From the NCBI RefSeq assembly GCF_910592395.1, contig NC_088321.1, positions 14,570,001 to 14,634,000 on the forward strand: a stretch of DNA of 64,000 nucleotides. The letters are read 5' to 3'. Both the position numbers and the translations under genes were made by a program. The DNA is from Lineus longissimus (lineage: Eukaryota; Nemertea; Pilidiophora; Heteronemertea; Lineidae). Position 1 is the first letter of the stretch; every line of letters begins with the position of its first letter. This document shows positions 1 to 11,274 of this stretch, in pieces. Below the pieces are notes generated by a model. It was not told where the DNA came from and ran no database searches. It worked only from the letters and a program-made list of their open reading frames with translations.

Positions 1-649
1 CACGGGTTAAAGGACTCCGCTGTTAGTTGAAATTTGCAATTGAATTTGAATTTCCAGTTGCATTTGAATTTCCAATTACATATGTACTAAATATGAGGTC
101 CTTTGGTCGCATATATTCAGAGTGCGTCATATAAAATTCAAAAGTTCTATTTATCAAACATGAATTTCAACATCACTATTGTGTAGACAAATATACAAAT
201 ATATGTACCATGAACAATTATTGCTTCAGCCAATATGCATGCATAATGATAGCTTCACGGAGCATGTGTATGACTGCATCACCATTTCCCCGAGCCACCA
301 GTTACAAACGCTGTACCCTTTTAACAGTGTTATTGTCAAGGAGAACATTTTCTAGTAATTGTTAAGAAGGAAAGAACGAAAAATAATACAATTTGCATGT
401 ATACTTCATTGTTGTTCATTCCTTCACTTTCATGACGAATGAGATGGAAGTGCACTCGTGTCTGAATTTCCAAGGTCAAATACATACATACATACATAAT
501 GAAATTTATATAGCGCTGTATCCAGATATGCGATCTCCGCTAAAAGCGCTTTACAATAATAGAGAAACTGATCAAAGATCAGACACCAAATACCCTCCCA
601 AACAGATGAGTCTTCAGGAGGGCCTTGAACGTAGTTAGGTCAGTACAAG

Positions 650-767
650 GGGTGATATGAATAAAGGCTAGCAAATGCTTTTACTTCAATTTTGTACAGA
701 AAGGCCAAGTGTAAATGTACATGGAGTTTTAGTTAAAAGCATTTACTACTCTTTATTCATATCACCC
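650..767. mobile_element. Hairpin MITE, family B copy 1
   Basis: The ends are long inverted repeats: it starts GGGTGATATGAATAAAG and ends with the reverse complement, CTTTATTCATATCACCC. Arms of about 40 bp continue inward (AAATGCTTTTACTTC against AAAAGCATTTACTA). Three more copies lie at 1257-1342, 17971-18088 and 53419-53536. No coding capacity, so it is a non-autonomous foldback or MITE element. Confidence 0.8.
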
Positions 768-1256
768 ATTATGTCAGTTCCGTAGGTAGCTGGTTCCACA
801 ACATTGGTCCAGCCACCGAAAATGCCCGGTCACCATAGGTTGGTATGCTTGTCTTGGAAACCAGTAGCCTGACACTTTCTGATGACCGGAGCACCCGAGA
901 CTGGCATCTTGCACTGACAAGTTCACTCAATGGTACAAGTCCACTTATTCAACCCTCAAAGAGTGAATATGGTGCTCTCCTTGTGGACAATTTTTATCTC
1001 TCGACATACCTGTGAGTGCAGGGCCGGAGAAGCGAACATTAACCACTGATTTCCTCAGGATGGTGAAACAGAATGTCCTGTCATGTCTACTTCGTAGGCT
1101 TCAGCCCAATCCTACAATAAGGAGGCTGTCTACCTGGATAATCTAGGCTACTTTTTGGCCTAGCACAACCAGACCATGTAGGACTGTCACAACCTCCAAG
1201 ACAAAAAACGGCCACAACAAGAAGACAAACATTCCATGACCAGCAGAGACAATGGA

Positions 1257-1342
1257 CGATATGAATAAACTCCATGTACATTTTTTACACTGGGCCTTTC
1301 TGTACAAATTGAAGTAAAAGCATAGACTTTATTCATATCAGC
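1257..1342. mobile_element. Hairpin MITE, family B copy 2 (shortened)
   Basis: Same ends as the 650-767 copy (GATATGAATAAA ... TTTATTCATATCA), but the centre is inverted relative to that copy and the arms have lost internal sequence. The shared core contains the word CTTTCTGTACAAA. Confidence 0.7.
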
Positions 1343-1408
1343 CAATGTCACAATTAGATCGGACCACATCATGTGTCCGGGATATAAGTGATTCATTAAT
1401 ACCTGAGA

Positions 1409-1955
1409 CTGCCTCATCTCTCTCACCATGTAGACAACTTGGCAGGGCAGCCAGGACTGATTTGGCCTGGCTGTGACTGTCTCATCTCTCTCACCATATT
1501 AACAACTAGGCAGTGCAGCGAAGACTGATGCAGCCTAGCTCTGACTGTCTCATCACGCTCATCATGTTGTCAACACGGTGGAGCAGCCAGGATTGATTCG
1601 GCCTGGCTGTGACTTCCTTATCTCTCTCACCATGTTTACACCTTGGCAGAGCAGCCAAGACTGATTTGGCCTGGCTGTGACTGTCTCATCTCTCTCACCA
1701 TAATCATTGTCAACACGGTGGAGCAGCCGGAACTGATTCGGCCTGACTGTGACTGTCTCATCTCTCTCGCCATAATAACAACTAGGCAGTGCGGCGAAGA
1801 TTGATGCAGCCTGGCTGTGACTGTCTCATCACTCTCATCATGTTGTCAGCACGGTGGAGCAGCCAGGATTGATTCGGCCTGGCTGTGACTTCCTCACCTC
1901 TCTCATCATGTTGTCAACACGGCCGTGGAGCAGCCAGGACTGATTCGGCCTGGCT
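1409..1955. repeat. Tandem repeat, units about 62-68 bp, about 8 copies
   Basis: The words CTCATCTCTCTCACCAT, GGAGCAGCCAGGA and CTGATTCGGCCTGGCTGTGAC recur in order about eight times. Units diverge from each other by substitutions and small indels, so the array looks old. No open frame runs through it in a meaningful way. Confidence 0.8.
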
Positions 1956-2722
1956 GTCAGATGAAGGAAATAAAGTAGACTCCCTGGGCAGCCCATCGCT
2001 TCATCCTAATTTGACGTGGCCGGTCCACTGCGTCCGGAGTGTAGAAATAATGAAGAAAAAAGTCACAACCAGCGCTTTCTCGCACACCAGAAGACACAGA
2101 GACCTCGAATGTCACAACCATCAGAGACAACAGTGAGACCTGATATTCAACTGCAAATCTGTGTAGGTGTGGCAAAAGTACTCTGTCCAAACATGAGTTA
2201 TGAAGTATATTACAAGTCTTTTCAAATAAATTCCAAGTTCTAGAAAGTACTATCAAACCATATTTGTCTGGACACAGCCAGCATAGCTCAATTTTGTAAT
2301 TTGCGAATTAGTATTGAAAATTTGTATCCCAAAAAAAATAATAACCTGAATTGAAAAATATTAATTGTAATGGAAAAAGGTAAATTGTAGCATGAGGTTC
2401 GGTATCATGAGGGTGAAAATTAACAGTTATGATGAGGGACACGTTGTGAGACAGGTGACTTTTTGTCCTTTGAGGGTCTGCTGGACTTTCTCAATCTCCC
2501 GGGCGCCGGGCCAATGTCCGATTAACATGCACCCGCTGAAATTGTCACATAGTCTGTTGTTAAGAGGTAACTGGCGAGCCAACTGTGGCAGAGACAGTAG
2601 GTCGAGTGAGGCTTAGCTACGATGATCACCATTGACGACGCTTTGGAGAATGGGACTTTCTGTCTTCACTTTTCGTTTAGTTCATATTTTCACCAAAGAG
2701 CGGCGCAGAATAAATTTTCAAA

Positions 2723-5661
2723 ATGGCGTCACTTCTCAAGTAATGAAATTTTACATCAATTTATCTCCTATTTTCTCCAAAACGCATGATTATAATTAAT
2801 AAATTTTGTGTGCAATTGAAAAGTGAACTTATACAGAATGTAAAAAACCATGGTTTACGGCCATCTAGAGTACTGATTTGGGTCAGTTTAGTTTCAACTG
2901 GTTGGTTTATACAAGTTTGTATGACTGATTGACTCGTAACGAGTATGAACTATGTCTGATGTTGTCGTTGATGCAACCATACTTCATCATTCATGACGTG
3001 ACATATCAACATGCAGTAAACATAGCCTTATACTGGTACCATTTTCTAGTTATGTCTATGCATAGCAGGTGTGAGACGTCTGTTCATTTTATATATTTAT
3101 TCTTACAAAATTTATTGGTTGAAATTTATTTATTTATTCATTTGATTTAGGCCTATTCATAATCCTTGTCAAATCAAGAGGGTAGATAACTTTCAAAACA
3201 TTCAGTCAATTCTCAAATCAAGATGGCCGGCCAAAAGAGTGCAGATAACTTTCAAAACATTCAGTCAGTCATGTCAGTGCAGCTCTATTTATGTTCAGTC
3301 TATGAAATACAAGTTTAAGTTACCCCTATTCTATTCATCATTAAAAAAATGTCTACCAATGTCCTTTGTCACATCTGCAAGACACTTATCCATAGTACAA
3401 AGACGGAGTACTTTTTAATCCACACTCTTTTCAACAAAGCTTTTATTATTTTTTGGTTCTTGATCCTTGAGTTTTCATGACGCATGCACAGAACATTTTC
3501 GTCACCAGTGCCGCTGTTCTCAGTTAATGAGGTCAAGCACTTACTGGTAATTGTAATAAGAAGAAAAGAAGAAGAGGACTAAGAACAAATCCATTCCAGC
3601 GTTTTTCCTTTTCTTTCAGATTTGCTACTAAATGCGCTATTGGTGGGGGTGCAGTTTACGTAACTTTAGAAGAAGGCGTATGGAGTTCAAGTAATCAAGG
3701 CTCCAAAGCACTTGCGACAGTACGGACTAACGTGATTCCCACGGCAGCAGAATATTTTGAGAAAGTAAGGATAACATCAGAAATGACGCGAACAGTCGCA
3801 TTTTTTTATGCTCATTGTCAAGAAGCAGTACCCCAACTTATCCTAATTAGTGACACAACTTATCCTAAAGGTGCAGAACTGACAGTGTTTACCATTGCCT
3901 GCAGGCCTGCAAGGTCTTCAGAACAGAAGTACACTAGAACCTCTCTACTATAGACACCCTCGGGACTGATAAGTGCTGTCCTGATTAGAGAGGTCAAATT
4001 GAAAGGAAACACCCAATTTGGTACCAAAACTAGTGTCCTTATAGAGAGGATGTCCATAGAGGCGTCCTCTAAGGGATGTTCCACTGTAAAGTAAAAATTA
4101 CTAATGCGAATGCTGAAAACGCCTTGAAGGCACCACATTCAAAACATCAGAGATGCATTTGCACTGAAGAGGTGTTCTTATTCCCGGTTTGAATACCATT
4201 ACAGGGAGAATCCAAGAACCTGTCCTGGATTTTAGATCTATTTTGTTTATGTTTTTGTTTATTTTGTTACACAAGTTTCTACCCCCTTTGCTTTTTCATG
4301 CTTCAGCTCTTGGCTTGCTATATTTAATCCTCCACTCTGCTATTTTCAGAATGGAATGGTGAGAATTATCTTCTTTTGATCCCTAATAGAGTATCAGCAT
4401 CCCAATACGCGGCACTGATTTTCGCTTGGGTTTTCATCAAAACGTTGTCAAAAACTTTAACAAAATTCATGTCACATCTCCGTCTCACAACAATTCAATA
4501 CCCTGGTGACAGTCCAGACCACTAACATGTTGATCCACTGTCGTTGTGCGTGTATCCATCTCTCAAAGGAGGAGAACGTAGGCCTGGTATTCACCGCCAG
4601 AAAGTCGGCAAGGGCCACAAAGTGGCGGCCCTAGTTTTGCTGGTCCCCTTTTGTAAACTATTCTCCTGCATTTGGTTGTGAAGTCTCTCAAACTGTCCGT
4701 CAACATTCCTTAACTGCTTTTCTTTCAAAACTAACCAAATATATTTCTGTCGCTATTTTAATTCATTTCTAAAATGCCCTGATGAATCTGTGTGTGACAA
4801 TTGGAGTGATTCCATTTTGTTTGATATTGACAGATTTTGTTGGTTTATGGTTACAATTGTTTTCAAGATTAGAGTAGAGGTTAGGTTCAAATAGAATTTT
4901 CAAAGTGTAAATTTGGTGCTCATTTTGGTTCTTATCATAATTACAGAAATGGCTAAAAAGTGGCTAAAAATGGCTAAAAATTCAAACCCTGTAGGATTAA
5001 TCCAACATTGTTTTGAAAACTAGTTGGAAGTCATTGTGAATCTGCAATTATTATATAAGTAAATGTAGAATATTCAAATCAGAAGTCATTAATTCAATAT
5101 TGCAAATTCTTAAAACTTATACTTTCCTTTTCAGCTGAAAGAAAGGGCTGATGTTCGAACATCCGTTGCCACATCTTGGAATTTCGGTAAGTTGAAATAC
5201 AGTAGAACCTCTCTATAAAGGACATCCTCAGGACTGACAAGTGCTGTCCTTAATAGAGAGGTGTCCTGATTGGAGGGCTCAAATTGAATGGAAACAACCA
5301 ATTTGGGACCAAAACTAGTGTCCTTGATAGAGAGGTTGTCCTTAATAGAGGGGTACCTGCTAAGGGAGGTTCCACTGTACATAGTTACAGTAGCCTCTCT
5401 AGCTTTAGACACCCCTGGATCTGATGAATATCCGCTTTAGTGGAGGTGTCCTGTTTACAGAGGTGCTATGCAAGGAAGTTCTACTGTTTACTAGGCCTAG
5501 TTTCATCTAGAATTCTGTCTGACCAGCAATTTATTAAAATCCTCCCATGTTTACTTTCAGGGGTACAAAAAACGTTTTCGGCTCTCCTTGCTGCTCCAGA
5601 AACGGTCCAGATATACTCAGTCAAGGGATACAACTACGTCAGGACATCTATGGAACGTTAA
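2723..5661 (+). CDS. MIC13: MICOS complex subunit MIC13 (QIL1) homologue, 4 exons
   Basis: Exons are 2723-2739, 3620-3764, 5135-5186 and 5561-5661. All introns are GT-AG, phases match, and the total is 104 residues plus stop. The first exon encodes only MASLL and part of Lys. The protein begins MASLLKFATKCAIGGGAVY, matching the MIC13 layout: a short N-terminus, then one glycine-rich membrane helix (about residues 5-22). It ends KGYNYVRTSMER, like the family's C-terminal WEYVK region. Human MIC13 is 118 residues, so length fits. In the known family the protein bridges MIC60 and MIC10 subcomplexes at inner-membrane cristae junctions. The start is chosen because the 17-nt exon gives the right phase and a Met-Ala start in the expected place. 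A pogo-like MITE copy lies in each of introns 2 and 3. Assignment is from family resemblance, not a search. Confidence 0.8.
3931..4088 (+). mobile_element. pogo/Tigger-like MITE, family A copy 1
   Basis: It starts ACACTAGAACCTCTCTA and ends GATGTTCCACTGTA, imperfect inverted ends of the consensus CAGTAGAACCTC / GAGGTTCCACTG. The inside has the family's marker words GACTGATAAGTGCTGTCCT and ACTAGTGTCCTTATAGAGAGG. It lies in MIC13 intron 2. Confidence 0.75.
5198..5379 (+). mobile_element. pogo/Tigger-like MITE, family A copy 2 (best preserved)
   Basis: This is the cleanest member. It runs from TACAGTAGAACCTC to GGAGGTTCCACTGTA, so a TA target duplication flanks CAGT...ACTG termini. Inside are repeated short phrases CTTAATAGAGAGG and GTGTCC. 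TA duplication with CAGT ends is the Tc1/mariner/pogo pattern; with no transposase it is a MITE. It lies in MIC13 intron 3. Confidence 0.8.
5389..5489 (+). mobile_element. pogo-like MITE, family A copy 3 (degenerate)
   Basis: It begins ACAGTAGCCTCTCTAG and ends AAGTTCTACTGT, with the family's GAGGTGTCCTG phrase inside. It is shortened and decayed, and sits just 3' of copy 2. Confidence 0.6.
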
Positions 5662-5938
5662 TAACAGACAAAATGAACTTAAGACTCTCACTGTGTTGAG
5701 ACATTTGGTGATTTCTATGGAAAGTGCTAGAATGCAAATTTTCAAGTGGGAATGCTCAGAGTTAGGACGCGTCTCGAAAACCTCCAGAAATTTATTTGTC
5801 TTTTTTTCATGAAGGCAGGATTTCTGCCAGTGGGGGTGGGACAGGGGTACACATACCATACAGTTTAAGAGAGTACTTTCACTAAGTGATGAATTTGACT
5901 TGAGATGTGTGCATAGATTATTGTTATTTATAAGTAAA

Positions 5939-5944
5939 AATAAA
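5939..5944 (+). terminator. Likely MIC13 polyadenylation signal
   Basis: AATAAA about 280 bases after the MIC13 stop codon, in AT-rich sequence. This is the first canonical hexamer downstream on this strand. Confidence 0.5.
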
Positions 5945-7410
5945 TAGAGATAAATCTGATTTAATATGGCATCTTATTTCCTTTTAACAAATATGTACCA
6001 TGTTTTGGCACAAGGAATCCTCAAGATGTAAGGATGTACAGTAGAACCTCCCCTTGCGGACACCTCTGCCAAACAGACACCTCTATACAAGGACCAGGGT
6101 TGTATCACAGAATCCAACCTTCCTCCTGCCTGTATTCGCCCTTTAAACTGACTTCCAGCCTACTGTTCATGATGGTTAGACAATTCAGGAGACCATACAG
6201 ACTCTGGCATCACCCTGCCGGGGTCCCAGTGACAGGCCCAATCCATGTGCAGTGAAGAATTTGGCACACCTGAACGACTAAAGGAATGCTTCATTTGTAG
6301 AGAGAGGGCACACATGATGACAGTACACATTTGCCTGGTGCTAGTGTTAAGTTTGGCTCGGACTTTTGCTGATGATCCTGTACGGTTCAGTCTGGATTTG
6401 GTTGTACCTGTGTTGGCCTGTGTGTCCGGTTGGTCGGTGATGGAAGAGATCGGTCTTGCCTCTCAGCTTTGATCAACGACTCCGCTAAAAGTGGCTTAGG
6501 GTAGCCTCTCCTGACGAAATGTCTGGCTACAATGAGGGCTTGGTGTTCAAAGTCCTCTAATCTAGAGCATATCCTGTGTACCCTCAGGAATTGTCCATAG
6601 GGGATGCCCGTTCGCATACTAGAAGCCTCAGAGCATGGTACCACGGAGCCCCAGGGATCAAGGAAGAGACAACAAAAATGCTCGTTTTTCTCTTTTGAAA
6701 GATTTTTATCGACTTGTAAGAAATGTTACATTATACAACCAAAATTCTTGACTGTTTTGTTATCAATTACATTGGAACACAATTTATAAACATCATTTCA
6801 TGAATTTGTTGATTGAATTTGTGATTTTCAAATACTGAAACCTTCTGACCCTTGCTGACACATGAACACAAGTACATTTTTTCTTAAATCATGATTGCAA
6901 AGTAAAATGTAAAAAAACATCTCGGTTTCCAACCTTGTACACCAGGGGCCAAATTCATAAAGGGCGTTTAGCTTAAAACAGCGTTTAACTACTGAATAGA
7001 CAGATTCAGGTCCTTCATGTAAATCTTCACAGAATATGAATAGGCCCTGAAACTGATTAGGGAGAAGTTACACATGTCTAACCCTTAAACGCCCTTCATG
7101 AATTTGGCCCCAGTTGATTAGAGGTAGTTTTTGAAAAGCTCTTAAAAAACAGAAATGGTCAAAACAACTTTTACAATGCAGAGTCCATGTTTTTCACAGC
7201 AGCCCCATAGCAGAAACAGATCTTGAGATACCCAACTTTCATTCCTGCCATTCTAGAGTTTGCTCAAATTACCTTAATTTGCCAGCCAAAGTAAACTAAA
7301 GATGGCGCTGATTTTCAACTCGGTCAAATAGCCCATCAGTCTTTTAACATTTCTCAAACTGTCGCATTTGTGTCATTCTGTGTTGTCTACCCAGCACATT
7401 TCTGCAAACA
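5945..7410. other. Spacer between the convergent MIC13 and MIF4G genes
   Basis: No gene seen. It holds a truncated family A MITE end at 6037-6090 and otherwise unique-looking sequence. Two inverted words meaning 'no change on flip' (GGGGCCAAATTCATAAAGGGCGTTTA near 6953 and its reverse complement near 7085) suggest a short foldback element at about 6953-7112. Confidence 0.45.
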
Positions 7411-7416
7411 TTTATT
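7411..7416 (-). terminator. Likely polyadenylation signal of the MIF4G gene
   Basis: TTTATT on the plus strand reads AATAAA on the minus strand, 75 bases past the MIF4G stop codon. Confidence 0.55.
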
Positions 7417-7490
7417 TGACCGTGTTGATGACCAGCGCCATCTTTAAGGTTTCCAATACCTCATTCATAATTGCTGAACAGTCACGTTAT

Positions 7491-10400
7491 CTACTCTAAC
7501 ACTTCAGTAGCTTGTAAGTCCATCAACAGATCGGTGTAAAACCGAGCAACCTCAGGATCATGATCACGCCAACCTCGTCCCTGGAGTTCTAACACCTCCA
7601 ATAATAAACATCGCTGTCTGGCAGACGAACTGAAAAACAAATGCAGGGGGATGAAGATTTGATCGAAACAACCAAACAACCTATGTATGGAGTCCACTAA
7701 AGGCTACTGTCCTCCCATGTGGGATGATTTACTAGCCCTGGCATAGACACTCGGGGTCCCATCATAACCACCCTCATTAATTCAACTCATATTGAGCCTC
7801 GAACTTGTTGTGAAGAGCCATGAATTCCACTTCTTTGAAAGCCAAGACATCCCAAAATACAATAATAGGTGGTCTCGCGATTGAACCTGGGCCCTAAGGA
7901 GTGGTACCCAGCTGATAACCACTTGGCTATGAGCCCCCTTACAAAATCGTAGGCCTTTTTTTCCCTACCTTGAACTAATGACCTTTGTCCTGAGAGTCTG
8001 TAGAGTATTCTTCATCCTAGCTGGATTATACTTCTCAAGTAAGATACCAATACTTTGAATCTGAAATAGACGGTCAGTAATCATGATAAAACTTTTTTTA
8101 CAATTGTTGTCAGCAATGCATTAGTTGCAGTACTTACCTGGCCTATAGTTGCAGTACCTGGCCTATAGCTGCAGTACTTATCTGGCCTATAGCTGCAGTT
8201 CTTATCTGACCTATAGCTGCAGTACTTACCTGACCTATAGTTGCAGTACTTGTCTGGCCTATAGCTGCAGTTCTTATCTGACCTATAGCTGCAGTACTTA
8301 CCTGACCTATAGCTGCAGTACTTGTCTGGCCTATAGCTGCAGTACTTACCTGACCTATAGCTGCAGTACTTACCTGACCTATAGCTGCAGTACTTGTCTG
8401 GCCTATAGCTGCAGTACTTACCTGGCCTATAGCTGCAGTTCTTATCTGACCTATAGCTGCAGTACTTATCTGACCTATAGCTGCAGTACTTACCTGACCT
8501 ATAGCTGCAGTACTTATCTGACCTATAGCTGCAGTACTTACCTGACCTATAGCTGCAGTACTTATCTGGCCTATAGCTGCAGTTCTTATCTGACCTATAG
8601 CTGCAGTACTTACCTGCTCTATAGCTGCAGTACTTACCTGTCCTATAGCTACAGTACTTACCTGGCCTACAGCTGCAGTACTTACCTGACCTATAGCTGC
8701 AGTACTTATCTGGCCTATAGCTGCAGTACTTACCTGGCCTATAGCTGCAGTACTTACCTGACCTATAGCTGCAGTACTTGTCTGGCCTATAGCTGCAGTA
8801 CTTACCTGGCCTATAGCTGCAGTACTTACCTGACCTATAGCTGCAGTACTTGTCTGGCCTATAGCTGCAGTACTTACCTGACCTATAGCTGCAGTACTTA
8901 CCTGACCTATAGCTGCAGTACTTATCTGGCCTATAGCTGCAGTACTTACCTGACCTATAGCTGCAGTACTTGTCTGGCCTATAGCTGCAGTACTTACCTG
9001 GCCTATAGCTGCAGTACTTACCTGACCTATAGCTGCAGTACTTACCTGGCCTATAGCTGCAGTACTTACCTGGCCTATAGCTGCAGTACTTATCTGACCT
9101 ATAGCTGCAGTACTTACCTGACCTATAGCTGCAGTACTTATCTGGCCTATAGCTGCAGTACTTATCTGACCTATAGCTGCAGTACTTACCTGGCCTATAG
9201 CTGCAGTACTAACCTGACCTATAGCTGCAGTACTTACCTGACCTATAGCTGCAGTACTTATCAGGCCTATAGCTGCAGTACTTATCTGGCCTATAGCTGC
9301 AGATCGGCATAGCTGCATTGTCTACCTGATCAGACATTTCATTTCATTTATCACACCACTCAGTTGATGCAGCCGACCAAGCAGAAGCAACATAATCCTG
9401 CAGCAGCTGCTTCCATGACTTAAGAGAAAACCAAGCGAAAAAAACGTGTTTTTCTCACCTGCATATTAAAACTTTCGATCTCATCTCCTCCACCTTCCAG
9501 TAGCATATCTAAACAGTCGAAGACAGGTACAACTAGCGGCACCATCGGTACATCGTTGATTTTTATATGACCGAATAACTGGCACAAGATCGACGTGAAA
9601 CATATAAACTTCGACTTCGATTCTTTTTGTATGTTTTCCTTTTCTGAAAGATAATAGCAAAGATGGGTTAATCATATCATAGAATGGACTTCTTAAAGAA
9701 TATCTTCTTCTTCAGCATTTGCTTTGCACTTGAGAACATTTTCTCCAGAATAATTCTCTCACCAATGCGAGGTGGGCATTTCTGAGTGTCACTCTGGTCA
9801 CAATCGCAACCACAACCAGATTATGATCACTGGGACTGCATTCACATTCACTTTGCAACAGGTCTCCCTCGAACCAAATCGATTGTGTCAGAAACACAGG
9901 TATGTTTTCATTCATAACTAACCTTTAAAATCCCTTTGAATCAACTTTAAAATGCAACTTCTAAACTTGACTTGATCAGCCTCGATTTCCGTTAACTTTT
10001 GGCACAGATCTGCTCCTGTCACTGAGAATTCCGCATCCCCTAAACAGCGGTCATAAATAATCTAAAATGGAATGAAATATTAAAAGTCGAGTTTTTTAAT
10101 ACATTTTATAAATACTTGTATTAGCCAGTTATAGAAAAGTAACAATATTTAAAAGCCAACACGTATGATCTTTTGTGCTGCTTTGACTGGCCTTGACAGA
10201 CCCTTGTACTCTTTGATCAGGCATCACTATCAGGCAGTCCCTTCTGCAAAATTGGTGCATATAATCCTTCTTTTACCTCAGCACACTGGCAGGCTGGTAT
10301 AAACTTCCAACAGCAATGATTACCTCCCCGGCCCTGAATCTTTTTGAGTGGTTTATCCGTCCATGGTTTCTAAAACTCTTGGACTTTTTGGGGCAGGATG

Positions 10401-11274
10401 CAGGATCATGATCATGGTCTCTTCACTCTGGGTGAATAATCAATACTCACCTGGGCTATCTCTTCAATCTTTTTACGGTCAGTGGAATATTCTTTACTTA
10501 TTCTCTGAAGTTCGTCTAAATCTGCAGGTTTGGGTTCCAAGGCCAAAGTCTTAATTTTGTTAGATAATTCATCGGCTAAATCACGCTTTGGTGGTTCTTT
10601 AGGTGTGTCTTTAACAGTTATCTGTAAGATGAAAAAGCGTTCTTAGGTCAGAACTAGTCCGATTCATCCAAGTCAATGAGCAACGGAAAAGAGCAGGAAA
10701 CAAAATTTATCATCGCACAAGACACAAGAACAAACCAGTAGCAGACAAAAAACTGCATGGTCGCATACGGATGGAATTCAACAACTGTGGTATGCCAAAC
10801 ACTCTGTTGACATTCATTTGATATGTTCACACTCACAGTCGATGACAATGAAGTCATGGAGTCGGGTCGATTACATAGAAGAGCAAAAAACATAACATGT
10901 CAAATGGGAATGGCGCACGATAGTCATCGTGAGTTACCATAGGTCTCACTTTCACTTCATTCCACTGCAATGTGAACAGTTCTTTTTTTAGCCTATACCT
11001 TTCACATTTTTATGTTCAGTGCATTGCTGCAGTACATCCTACCTATACAGAATACACACACAAAACATGGTCAGCTGTTCAAAATATCAGTTGTAAAAAG
11101 TGTTTTTAAGAAGCGAATACATGATCGATTCTCATGAAATATGTCTTATTCGAAAGCTTGTGAAAGTTTCTTTACTTTTGGAGTATTTTCGCCAGGTTTA
11201 CGCAACTGACCGGCCGAGGACTGCCCCAATAAAGTTGCTTTGAGGCCACCTCTTCCTCTCCCTCTACCCGCCAT
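7491..11274 (-). CDS. MIF4G-domain protein, MIF4GD (SLIP1) / CTIF type, 6 exons
   Basis: Minus-strand exons are 11274-11176, 10621-10451, 10061-9923, 9643-9459, 8060-7969 and 7629-7491. All introns are GT-AG and phases match, giving 274 residues. It starts MAGRGRGRGG, a basic Gly/Arg tail. The MIF4G-like helical repeats run from about residue 45 to the end. Diagnostic stretches are LCQLFGHIKINDVPMVPLVV with VFDCLDMLL (exon 4) and LLLEVLELQGRGW (exon 6), which resemble MIF4GD and CTIF. Exon 5 must end at 7969 (donor GTAGGG); the earlier GT at 7982 gives the wrong frame for exon 6. In these families the domain binds SLBP or the cap-binding complex in mRNA translation. Which paralogue this is cannot be settled by eye; PAIP1 is a less likely alternative. 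Intron 4 contains the 24-bp minisatellite. It is divergent from KIF23. Confidence 0.8.
7862..7945 (-). mobile_element. tRNA-derived SINE head
   Basis: Read on the minus strand it has a pol III A box (TAGCCAAGTGG) and B box (GGTTCAATC) at tRNA-like spacing. The flanks do not pair as an acceptor stem, so it is SINE-derived, not a tRNA gene. It lies in intron 5 of the MIF4G gene. Confidence 0.55.
8113..9310 (-). repeat. 24-bp minisatellite with a repeated 5' splice-site consensus
   Basis: About 48-50 tandem units of 24 bp. The minus-strand unit is GGTCAGGTAAGTACTGCAGC plus TATA, and every unit carries a PstI-like CTGCAG. The main variation is at three positions: CAGGTAAGTA, CAGATAAGTA and CAGACAAGTA, plus occasional AGAACT for AGTACT. 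Counting units, about 26-27 keep the perfect CAG|GTAAGTA word. The array lies wholly inside intron 4 of the MIF4G gene (9458-8061) and the word is in the sense direction of that gene. Because 24 is a multiple of 3 and the unit lacks stops, long open frames appear on both strands; these are not genes. Confidence 0.95.

Larger units (their letters stand above)
1..2722. other. Repeat-rich spacer left of MIC13, no gene seen
   Basis: I find no convincing exon here on either strand; the short open frames have no recognisable composition or splice context. The stretch holds a TATAGCGC...AAAGCGCTTTACA repeat near 505-555, two copies of a hairpin MITE (650-767 and 1257-1342), and a tandem array of units of about 62-68 bp from about 1409 to 1955. 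AT-rich sequence leads into the MIC13 start codon. A 5' untranslated exon or promoter of MIC13 probably lies close to 2723, but nothing marks it exactly. Confidence 0.6.

Noticed and set aside
7981-7983. An exon 5 donor at 7982 in the MIF4G gene
   Set aside because: It gives phase 0, but exon 6 needs phase 2; the donor at 7968 fits and adds VISS, as expected for the family.
8113-9310. A CRISPR array
   Set aside because: Units are contiguous tandem copies with no unique spacers, in an intron of an animal gene.
8143-9318. Open frames of about 390 residues on both strands (AAIGQVST and TYLTYSCS repeats)
   Set aside because: They are a by-product of a stop-free 24-bp minisatellite inside an intron; the unit length is a multiple of 3, and no non-repeat protein flanks them.
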